From an uncultured Litoreibacter sp. (GTDB taxonomy: Bacteria; Pseudomonadota; Alphaproteobacteria; Rhodobacterales; Rhodobacteraceae): DNA of 64,000 nt. Under the pieces are notes generated by a model. That model was not told the origin of the DNA, searched no databases, and saw nothing but the letters and a program-made list of their open reading frames with translations. Shown in pieces: positions 58,194 through 64,000 of the stretch (the first letter of the stretch is position 1; every line of letters begins with the position of its first letter). The stretch is from NCBI GenBank assembly GCA_947494435.1, contig CANLUY010000001.1, forward strand, positions 920,001-984,000. The letters run 5' to 3'. A program made the translations under genes and the position numbers.

Positions 58194-58214
58194 CGCGGGG
58201 GGTCCCGCGACCCC
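58194..58214 (+). promoter_or_regulatory. Alternative leader hairpins before the parvulin ribosome site
   Basis: CGCGGG (58194-58199) can pair with CCCGCG (58204-58209), or GGGGT (58199-58203) with ACCCC (58210-58214). The two stems exclude each other and end 2-3 bases before the AGGAG ribosome site (58217-58221). They may tune translation of the parvulin. Confidence 0.4.
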
Positions 58215-58230
58215 TTAGGAGACAGGAATA

Positions 58231-59070
58231 ATGGGCAAATTTACTACACTTCTGCGCGCAACTGGACTTGCAGTGTCCGTCGCGATGCCAGCAATGGCGG
58301 AAGATGCATCAACGATACTTGCCACTGTGAACGGAAAAGACATCACTTTGGGCCATATCATTGCGCTGCAAGAACGCCTTCCAGAACAATACAAAAGTCT
58401 TGATGACAAAGTCTTGTACGACGGCATCTTGGATCAGCTGATCCAGCAAACCGCCTTGGCTGATGAGATGCGCAAAGAGAGCAATCTTGGTGTGTCACTT
58501 GGTCTCGAAAATGAGCAAACAGCATTCTTATCGAGCGAGTATTTGTCAAAAGTCGGCTCTGCCGAAATCAGCGACGAAGATGTGAAGGCGGCTTATGCGG
58601 AACAATACGCAGACGTGGCCCCCGAGCAGGAATTCAGCGCAGCGCACATCCTTGTAGAAGATGAAGATTTGGCAAAGGAGTTGGCTGAAAAGGCAAAGGG
58701 CGGCGCTGATTTTGCCGAGCTTGCAAAAGAGCATTCGACAGGCCCAAGCGGACCGCGTGGTGGCGATCTTGGCTGGTTCGGTAAAGGCCAAATGGTGCCG
58801 GAATTTGAGCAAGCCGTTATCGGCCTTGAAGATGGCGCGGTATCAGAACCTGTTCAAACTCAATTTGGCTGGCACGTCGTAAAGCGTAACGAAAGCCGCA
58901 ACAAAGCAGCGCCAACTCTGGACGAGGTACGCGCAGATATTATCAGCAAACTCAAATCTGATGCTGTTCAAGCCGCTATCGACAACGTCACGGATGCCGC
59001 AGATGTAACACGTGTCGAGGTAGAGATTGATCCCGCCATGATCCGCAAGGTAGAGCTTTTGTCAGAATAA
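58231..59070 (+). CDS. Periplasmic parvulin-type peptidyl-prolyl isomerase
   Basis: A 279-residue exported foldase. A signal peptide (about 1-23, ending AMA) is followed by a SurA/PrsA-like N-domain ([20 protein letters not shown]). A parvulin rotamase domain occupies about 130-225: [56 protein letters not shown] and [12 protein letters not shown]. It helps fold outer-membrane and secreted proteins that arrive through Sec, which fits its place opposite secA. argJ follows 19 bases downstream. Confidence 0.92.
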   Translation: MGKFTTLLRATGLAVSVAMPAMAEDASTILATVNGKDITLGHIIALQERLPEQYKSLDDKVLYDGILDQLIQQTALADEMRKESNLGVSLGLENEQTAFLSSEYLSKVGSAEISDEDVKAAYAEQYADVAPEQEFSAAHILVEDEDLAKELAEKAKGGADFAELAKEHSTGPSGPRGGDLGWFGKGQMVPEFEQAVIGLEDGAVSEPVQTQFGWHVVKRNESRNKAAPTLDEVRADIISKLKSDAVQAAIDNVTDAADVTRVEVEIDPAMIRKVELLSE

Positions 59071-59089
59071 GGCTTCCGAAGGACATGTC

Positions 59090-60325
59090 ATGGTCGGCAA
59101 CTTGAAGATTTCCCCTTTGGCCCCATCCGGTGGGTTTCCAGAATTGCCGATCATAAAAGGTATACGGTTTGCATCGGGCGCAGCCGGCGTGAAGTATAAA
59201 GGTCGCAATGATGTTATGCTCGCCGAGATATCCGCGGGTGCGGCCATAGCTGGTGTCTTCACGCGATCCACAACACGAGCGGCACCTGTCCTTGACTGCC
59301 AAGCCAAGCTTGGCTCGATTTCCGATCCTGAGAAGGGTTTTGCGATACTGGTGAATTCCGGGAACGCAAACGCCTTCACGGGGAAGAATGGTGTTGAGGC
59401 CGTAGAAGCGGTGACAAAAGGCGTCGCTGAGGCTTTGAGCATTCCGCAAGCTCACGTCTATTCAAGCTCAACCGGTGTGATTGGTGAGCCGCTGCCCTAT
59501 GATCGGATCACCTCGTCTCTGGCAAAGCTCAGCCGCGCATTGTCGGAAGACGGAATTGCGGACGCAGCACGCGCGATCATGACAACAGATACTTTTGCCA
59601 AAGGCGCTGCTGCCACAGTTGAAATCGAAGGGCGAAAAATCAGCATTGCAGGTATCGCGAAGGGATCTGGGATGATCGCGCCAGACATGGCGACAATGCT
59701 TGTATACATTTTCACAGATGCGAAAATTCAGACAAAAGACCTCCAAGAATTAGTCTCTGATCTGAACGAAGACACGTTCAACGCCATCACGGTTGATAGT
59801 GACACATCGACGTCCGACAGTTTAATTGCGGTGGCAACCGGTGCGTCAGACGTAGACGCATCCGCTAACGCGGACTTTGCCACTGCGCTTCGCGACGTGA
59901 TGCTGGATTTGGCCCACCAAGTTGTCCGCGATGGGGAAGGTGCCACAAAGTTCGTCGAGATTGCTGTCACCGGAGCTGCCAATGACGCCGACGCCAAGAC
60001 AGTTGCCATGGCCTGCGCGAACTCGCCGCTCGTCAAAACTGCAATTGCGGGTGAGGATGCAAATTGGGGACGGATTGTTATGGCCGTCGGCAAATCCGGC
60101 GCACAGGCTGACCGTGATAAACTCTCAATCGCTTTCGGCGATATCACTGTTGCTGAAAACGGATGGCGTGCCCTGGGTTATTCCGAGGAAGTCGCGTCGG
60201 CATATATGAAAAACGAGCATATTCAAATCACAGTGGATCTTGGCATTGGATCAGGGTCCAAGACCGTTTGGACCTGTGATTTGACCCACGGTTACATCGA
60301 GATCAACGCGGATTATCGCTCGTGA
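59090..60325 (+). CDS. argJ: Bifunctional ornithine acetyltransferase/N-acetylglutamate synthase
   Basis: A 411-residue ArgJ that recycles the acetyl group between N-acetylornithine and glutamate in arginine synthesis. The self-cleavage site is in AKGSGMIAPDMATMLVYIFT: Thr202 is the nucleophile that starts the beta chain. Family blocks ILVNSGNANAFTGKNG and YSSSTGVIGEPLPYDRI are present. Whether it is mono- or bifunctional cannot be told reliably from sequence. It overlaps mutT by 4 bases (GTGA). Confidence 0.95.
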   Translation: MVGNLKISPLAPSGGFPELPIIKGIRFASGAAGVKYKGRNDVMLAEISAGAAIAGVFTRSTTRAAPVLDCQAKLGSISDPEKGFAILVNSGNANAFTGKNGVEAVEAVTKGVAEALSIPQAHVYSSSTGVIGEPLPYDRITSSLAKLSRALSEDGIADAARAIMTTDTFAKGAAATVEIEGRKISIAGIAKGSGMIAPDMATMLVYIFTDAKIQTKDLQELVSDLNEDTFNAITVDSDTSTSDSLIAVATGASDVDASANADFATALRDVMLDLAHQVVRDGEGATKFVEIAVTGAANDADAKTVAMACANSPLVKTAIAGEDANWGRIVMAVGKSGAQADRDKLSIAFGDITVAENGWRALGYSEEVASAYMKNEHIQITVDLGIGSGSKTVWTCDLTHGYIEINADYRS

Positions 60326-60720
60326 AAACTGTTCTCGTATCCGCTGTCGCCCTAATCGACATCGACGGGCGCATTTTGTTGGCGCAACGGCCCGCGGGAA
60401 AATCGATGGCTGGCCTATGGGAATTCCCGGGCGGCAAGGTCGAAGAGGGTGAGACCCCCGAAGCAGCACTGGTGCGCGAATTACAGGAAGAGCTGGGCAT
60501 AAACACTTGGAAAAGCTGTCTGGCCCCGCTCACGTTCGCCAGTCACGGCTATGATGCTTTTCACCTGTTGATGCCCGTTTTCGCTTGCCGAAAGTGGGAG
60601 GGTACACCCCAGCCGAAAGAAGGGCAGACACTGAAATGGGCACGAGTGTCGGAACTGCGCGACTATCCGATGCCTCCGGCAGATATCCCGCTTATCGCAA
60701 TGCTTAGAGATCTACTTTGA
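60322..60720 (+). CDS. mutT: 8-oxo-dGTP diphosphatase (Nudix family)
   Basis: A 132-residue Nudix hydrolase that cleans oxidised dGTP from the nucleotide pool. The Nudix box starts GGKVEEGETPEAALVREL and ends QEELGI, with all metal-binding acids in place. The N-terminus (LVSAVALIDIDGRILLAQRP) matches MutT. It starts with GTG inside the argJ stop, so translation is probably coupled. Confidence 0.93.
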   Translation: MKTVLVSAVALIDIDGRILLAQRPAGKSMAGLWEFPGGKVEEGETPEAALVRELQEELGINTWKSCLAPLTFASHGYDAFHLLMPVFACRKWEGTPQPKEGQTLKWARVSELRDYPMPPADIPLIAMLRDLL

Positions 60721-60822
60721 TCAAATTTTGTGCAAAATGCCGCATTTATAAAAAAACGCTGGTCACAGAGAATTGATAGGCTAAGCTGTCCCTATCTTTA
60801 GAAGGGGAGGGCTGAAGACATC

Positions 60823-60948
60823 ATGCTGAAAACAGTAACCATAGGCTCATGCGTGTCCATACAGGGCATTTTCGTGAAAGCTTTGGAGGATGGCCGCATT
60901 TGTATACGTGTCGGCGAACAACTGTTTAAAGGTCGCCCTGTTTCCTAA
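60823..60948 (+). CDS. 41-residue conserved-looking miniprotein
   Basis: The translation begins MLKTVTIGSCVSIQGIFVKA and ends with GEQLFKGRPVS. It looks like a compact beta-strand miniprotein, with alternating hydrophobic residues and the short motif RICIRVGEQLF. GGGGAGGG lies about 14 bases before the ATG. I recall similar proteins near hemH in other Rhodobacterales, which supports that it is real, but its function is unknown. It stands alone, with a 102-base leader (60721-60822), and converges on hemH. Confidence 0.65.
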   Translation: MLKTVTIGSCVSIQGIFVKALEDGRICIRVGEQLFKGRPVS

Positions 60949-60974
60949 AAGAGATAGACGTGTGTTAGTCTATC
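60947..60974 (-). terminator. Stem-loop terminator at the end of hemH
   Basis: Arms GATAGAC (60953-60959) and GTCTATC (60968-60974) enclose an 8-base loop that contains the hemH stop codon. On the minus strand it is followed by TCTTTTAGG. The stem is AT-rich, so strength is modest. Confidence 0.5.
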
Positions 60975-62020
60975 CATCCTTTCAAATTCTGCGTAATCAC
61001 CTTTGACAGCGCCGCAATATGTGGAGCGCTGTCATTTAGGCATGGAATATATGTGAATTCCTCGCCGCCTGCTTCCTCGAAGCTTTCTTTGATCTCTTCG
61101 TTGATCTCTTCAAGCGTTTCTATGCAATCGGCTGAGAAGGCCGGTGCGATTACCGCGATGCGCTTATGTCCCGCTTCTGCCAGGCGTGCGACTTCTTCAA
61201 CCGTGTAGGGTTGTAGCCACTCTTCCGGTCCAAATTTCGACTGGAAGGTGGTCTTTAGCTGAGAGTCATCCCAGCCAAGGCGTTCTTTCAGCAGACGCGT
61301 CGTTTTCTGGCACTGGCAGTGATAGGGATCACCCTCCATCAGATACCGCTTTGGAACGCCGTGATATGAGGTGACCAGAATATCGGGCTTGTTTTCAAGC
61401 TTCGCATAGGCCTCTTCCACCGAGCCAGCCAATGCGTCGATATAGGCGGGCTGATCGTAATAGGCAGGAACCGTTCGAACAGAAGGCTGCCATTTCTCTT
61501 CCATCAAGGCGCGGAACAATTGATCATTAGCCGTCGCGGACGTCGCACCAGCGTAATGTGGGTAGAGTGGAAAGAACAGGATACGGTCACACCCAGCCTC
61601 GACCATTTCGCGCACTTTGGATTTGGTCGATGGATTGCCATAGCGCATGCAGAAATCGACGCGCACCTGATCGCCAAACTGTTTGTGCATCTGCTCTTTC
61701 ACCGCAGCGGTTTGCTGCTTGGTAATCGTCAGCAACGGGCTTTCGCCAGCCTCGTGATTCCAAATGGACTCGTAGGCCTTGCCGCTGGCGAAGGGACGTT
61801 TGGACAGAATAACACCCTGCAACAAGGGCTGCCAAAGCCAGGCGGAATAATCGACGACGCGCTTGTCTGACAGGAACTCGCTCAAATAACGGCGCATGGG
61901 CCAATAGGTGTAATCATCCGGGGTGCCCAGATTGGCCAGAAGAATACCGACCTTTCCAAAGCGCACCTTTGGGTGGTCAGGTTCAGCATTTGGCAAGTCG
62001 TTATAAGGGCAGCTTGTCAT
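60965..62020 (-). CDS. hemH: Ferrochelatase
   Basis: A 351-residue enzyme that inserts Fe2+ into protoporphyrin IX, the last step of haem synthesis. Family blocks: GILLANLGTPDDYTYWPMRR, the metal-site histidine in VTSYHGVPKRYLMEGDPYHC, RVDFCMRYGNPST and FFPLYPHYAGATSAT. The C-terminal acid block is CIETLEEINEEIKESFEEAG. Its start overlaps the methyltransferase stop by 4 bases (ATGA). Confidence 0.96.
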   Translation of the reverse strand: MTSCPYNDLPNAEPDHPKVRFGKVGILLANLGTPDDYTYWPMRRYLSEFLSDKRVVDYSAWLWQPLLQGVILSKRPFASGKAYESIWNHEAGESPLLTITKQQTAAVKEQMHKQFGDQVRVDFCMRYGNPSTKSKVREMVEAGCDRILFFPLYPHYAGATSATANDQLFRALMEEKWQPSVRTVPAYYDQPAYIDALAGSVEEAYAKLENKPDILVTSYHGVPKRYLMEGDPYHCQCQKTTRLLKERLGWDDSQLKTTFQSKFGPEEWLQPYTVEEVARLAEAGHKRIAVIAPAFSADCIETLEEINEEIKESFEEAGGEEFTYIPCLNDSAPHIAALSKVITQNLKGWID

Positions 62021-62862
62021 ATCTCGTCAGTTCCTTGCGTCTTCACGGGCTTCGCGTCCTCGCCCATCTCGGTCGTCTTCAGCGCATCGGCCAATCTTGC
62101 TGTCGCGCTTCCCGGCCTCAATGGTTTGGGTTGGCTGGTATCAGGTGCCCAGCCTGTCAGATAGAGCAGTTCGAAGGTTGCGACCACCCGATCTGCCTCA
62201 GTGGGATAAAGTGTCGCCATTTTGGCGAAGAGCTTTCGGGACGGAATACGCTTATCGCGCGCCGCCATCGCGTTGCTTTCCCCCATTGCACGCAGGTCAT
62301 GCATCAAGCGCGTGACCGATGCATAGCTAACGGTGCGAGGGTCAGCATCAGCGACGGGCAGGGCAAAACCGGACCTTTGCAGCAAGGCACCCGCATCGCG
62401 GATATCGACCATTGGATTGACCCGGGGAGACAACCCACCTGTTATCGCAACTTCCGCTTCGGCCAAAGCCGCGCGCAACTCATTGAGGGTCTGCCCCCCG
62501 AACATTGCGACCAGCAATAGACCATCAGGCCGGAGCGCACGTTGGCACTGCACAAGCTGCCCAATAGGGTCATTGGACTGATGCAGACACATGGCGTGGA
62601 TGACCAAGTCAAAGCTTTGCAGGTCCAGCGGTAGGAGATCGTCATCACAGATCACGGTCGCCTCGGGGAACTCGGAAACCCAGAATGTCGGAAACCCAGT
62701 GACAATCGCGATGTCGGTAAACGACCTGTTAATGTCTTTCAGTCTTTCCTTAAGCTCAAACGCGGCTTCTTCGTGCAAAAACAGCGCCGCACCTTGCCGT
62801 TCGGCACGCGTACGACGCGCCAGAAGCGCGGTGCGGTCGAATAAGGCGGGCTGAGAGGACAT
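62017..62862 (-). CDS. SAM-dependent methyltransferase-fold protein (NDUFAF5/BioC-like)
   Basis: A 281-residue class I methyltransferase-fold protein. The core carries DLVIHAMCLHQSNDPIGQLV and RALRPDGLLLVAMFGGQTLN, typical of the BioC/NDUFAF5 group. Human NDUFAF5 hydroxylates an arginine on a complex I subunit; alphaproteobacterial relatives may do the same, which is inference. The glycine-rich SAM loop is weak (IAIVTGFPTFW), so methyl transfer itself is uncertain. It precedes hemH in a two-gene operon and is divergent from comF. Confidence 0.82.
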   Translation of the reverse strand: MSSQPALFDRTALLARRTRAERQGAALFLHEEAAFELKERLKDINRSFTDIAIVTGFPTFWVSEFPEATVICDDDLLPLDLQSFDLVIHAMCLHQSNDPIGQLVQCQRALRPDGLLLVAMFGGQTLNELRAALAEAEVAITGGLSPRVNPMVDIRDAGALLQRSGFALPVADADPRTVSYASVTRLMHDLRAMGESNAMAARDKRIPSRKLFAKMATLYPTEADRVVATFELLYLTGWAPDTSQPKPLRPGSATARLADALKTTEMGEDAKPVKTQGTDEI

Positions 62863-62914
62863 GGCGAAGCTCTGTGTTGGGACCTGCGCCGCTACTTAGA
62901 GGGGATCGCCAAGA

Positions 62915-63628
62915 ATGCAAACTTTGATGCGGATGATTTACCCATCACAATGCCTCACATGTGCGGAATTGGTTGTTGACGACTTCGCACTTTGTGGCAC
63001 CTGCTGGCGCGATACTTCTTTTATCAAAGGGCTCACCTGCAAAAGCTGTGGCGTGCCTCTGCCGGGCGACGATGATGGAACGCTGGTGCAATGTGATGAT
63101 TGCCTCCGCGTGGCACGGCCTTGGACGCGAGGGGCATCCGCAGTGATGTACCGGGGCAATGGGCGGAAGGTCGCATTGGCATTAAAGCATGGGGACCGGA
63201 CCGATCTGGCAAAACCGGCTGCGCGTTGGATGGTGGATGTGATGCCAGAGCAGACTGCGAACACTATTGTTGTTCCAATACCGCTTCATTGGCTTCGCTT
63301 CTTGAAGCGGCGCTATAACCAAGCTGCTTTGCTGGCAAAAGAAGTCACCAAATTAACGGGGCTGGATTACGTCCCTGATGCGCTGCTGCGGACGAGATCA
63401 ACCAAGCCATTGGACGGTCATACACGCGACGCACGATTTGCTGCGTTGGAGAATGCGATCTGTCCAAACCCCAAGCGCTTCTCATCGCTGAACAACCGGC
63501 CTGTCTTGCTGATTGATGACGTCATGACTTCAGGTGCGACTTTGGCCGCCGCGACAGAGGCATGCTTGGCGGCGGGTGCTGATCACGTTGACGTGCTCAC
63601 GCTGGCGCGCGTTGCGAAGGACGCCTAA
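62915..63628 (+). CDS. ComF family protein (double zinc ribbon phosphoribosyltransferase)
   Basis: A 237-residue ComF-like protein. An N-terminal double zinc ribbon has the cysteines CLTCAE, CGTCWRD, CKSCG and CDDC. A type I phosphoribosyltransferase domain carries the PRPP motif VLLIDDVMTSGATLAAATEA. In naturally competent bacteria ComF helps DNA uptake. Here the genomic context (glutaredoxin and a nitrilase-like gene downstream) is the usual alphaproteobacterial one and gives no clue to competence. Confidence 0.92.
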   Translation: MQTLMRMIYPSQCLTCAELVVDDFALCGTCWRDTSFIKGLTCKSCGVPLPGDDDGTLVQCDDCLRVARPWTRGASAVMYRGNGRKVALALKHGDRTDLAKPAARWMVDVMPEQTANTIVVPIPLHWLRFLKRRYNQAALLAKEVTKLTGLDYVPDALLRTRSTKPLDGHTRDARFAALENAICPNPKRFSSLNNRPVLLIDDVMTSGATLAAATEACLAAGADHVDVLTLARVAKDA

Positions 63629-63664
63629 TTCCCTATAGTTGCGCCAATCTAGAAGGAATGCTCC

Positions 63665-63919
63665 ATGGCCAAGATCGAAATCTACACCTCCCAGCTTTGC
63701 GGCTTTTGCCATGCGGCGAAGCGATTGCTGAACTCGAAAGGTGTCGCGTTTGATGAGACCGATGTGGGCCGCAATCCGGCTGAGAAAGCGACGATGATCC
63801 AGCGTGCCAATGGTGGGCGCACTGTTCCGCAGATTTTTATCGACGATAAGCATATTGGCGGCTGTGATGACCTGTATGAGCTGGAGCGCGCTGGCAAACT
63901 TGATCCAATGCTAGCCTAA
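63665..63919 (+). CDS. grxC: Glutaredoxin 3
   Basis: An 84-residue dithiol glutaredoxin that reduces disulfides using glutathione. The active site is CGFCHAAKRLL, a variant of the usual CPYC with Gly-Phe between the cysteines. The glutathione-binding TVPQIFIDDKHIGGCDD is intact. AGAAGGA lies 8 bases before the ATG. It ends 3 bases before the next gene. Confidence 0.95.
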   Translation: MAKIEIYTSQLCGFCHAAKRLLNSKGVAFDETDVGRNPAEKATMIQRANGGRTVPQIFIDDKHIGGCDDLYELERAGKLDPMLA

Positions 63920-63922
63920 GCC

Positions 63923-64000
63923 ATGCGGATTGGTCTGGTTCAACTCAATGGATCAGATGATCCGACCGTCAACTTGGATGAGCTGCGTCGCCTGATCGGC
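63923..64000 (+). CDS. Carbon-nitrogen hydrolase family protein, N-terminal fragment (cut by window end)
   Basis: The first 26 codons of a gene that begins MRIGLVQLNGSDDPTVNLDE. The opening strand RIGLVQLN and the following helix are typical of the nitrilase/omega-amidase superfamily. It starts 3 bases after the grxC stop, a common pairing in Rhodobacterales. The catalytic residues lie outside the window, so the subfamily is not determinable. Confidence 0.75.
   Translation, partial: MRIGLVQLNGSDDPTVNLDELRRLIG

Noticed and set aside
60721-60822. Riboswitch upstream of the 41-residue miniprotein
   Set aside because: The 102-base leader has no recognisable conserved riboswitch core or long stem; only an ordinary promoter and ribosome site can be argued.
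62915-63628. Competence locus based on comF and the cinA-like gene
   Set aside because: The two genes are 12 kb apart in ordinary contexts and no other competence genes (comEC, pilus genes, dprA) occur in the window.

Overview
The window is a gene-dense stretch of alphaproteobacterial chromosome, most likely from a marine Rhodobacterales bacterium of the Roseobacter group. The evidence is a set of lineage-typical proteins: a UPF0314/DUF2585 membrane protein, a DUF6478-like protein, a VPLPA-CTERM-type protease, an IalB-family protein, an FzlA-like GST-fold protein and a Hint-domain protein. Gene neighbourhoods such as serC-serA, accD-folC, and secA divergent from a parvulin followed by argJ-mutT also fit. 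Genus cannot be decided from the sequence alone. I see no tRNA, rRNA, CRISPR array, insertion sequence or prophage, and no gap between genes reaches 300 bases. Most of the window is core chromosome with small lineage-specific inserts.

Layout. 1-2.4 kb: serine biosynthesis (serC cut by the window edge, serA). 2.5-6 kb: three membrane proteins of unknown role and a secreted zinc metalloprotease with a C-terminal sorting tail. 6.2-9.1 kb: divergent acyl-CoA synthetase and thiolase. 9.1-16.6 kb: an alpha-2-macroglobulin/penicillin-binding protein 1C operon. 16.7-22.5 kb: hybrid histidine kinase, asparaginase, IalB-like protein, Hint protein and rlmN, closed by a strong terminator. 22.6-28.1 kb: an envelope-rich region with a 59-residue membrane miniprotein, two L,D-transpeptidases around a CAP-domain lipoprotein, an fzlA-queG-reductase operon and mtgA. 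28.2-31.5 kb: cytochrome c', two I78 inhibitor-like lipoproteins, and a TetR circuit with four operator-like sites, a small secreted protein and an AEC permease.

31.5-39.4 kb: S-formylglutathione hydrolase/HAD phosphatase/ornithine cyclodeaminase operon, MFS permease, zapE, accD-folC and a CPBP protease. 39.6-47.4 kb: ilvD with a lipoprotein, an unknown gene pair, fadH with a ZntB-type transporter, and a LysR regulator. 47.4-54.4 kb: cinA-GNAT-peroxidase-ompA operon, map, a SnoaL-like protein, radC and a PstS-like/OmpA fusion. 54.4-64 kb: secA with a downstream secreted partner, parvulin-argJ-mutT, a 41-residue miniprotein, hemH with a methyltransferase, comF, grxC and the start of a nitrilase-family gene.

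Genes are packed tightly. Many same-strand neighbours overlap by 4 bases (ATGA, GTGA or TTGA), which suggests translational coupling, and four convergent pairs overlap by exactly 4 bases at their stop codons. The recurring theme is the cell envelope: peptidoglycan synthesis and cross-linking (pbpC, mtgA, two L,D-transpeptidases), division (FzlA, ZapE), OmpA-type anchors, and periplasmic protease control (macroglobulin, I78 inhibitors). No single strikingly new system stands out. The best leads are the four-site TetR circuit, the secA-linked solute-binding/OmpA fusion, the stem-loops in the secA/parvulin intergenic region, and two conserved-looking miniproteins.
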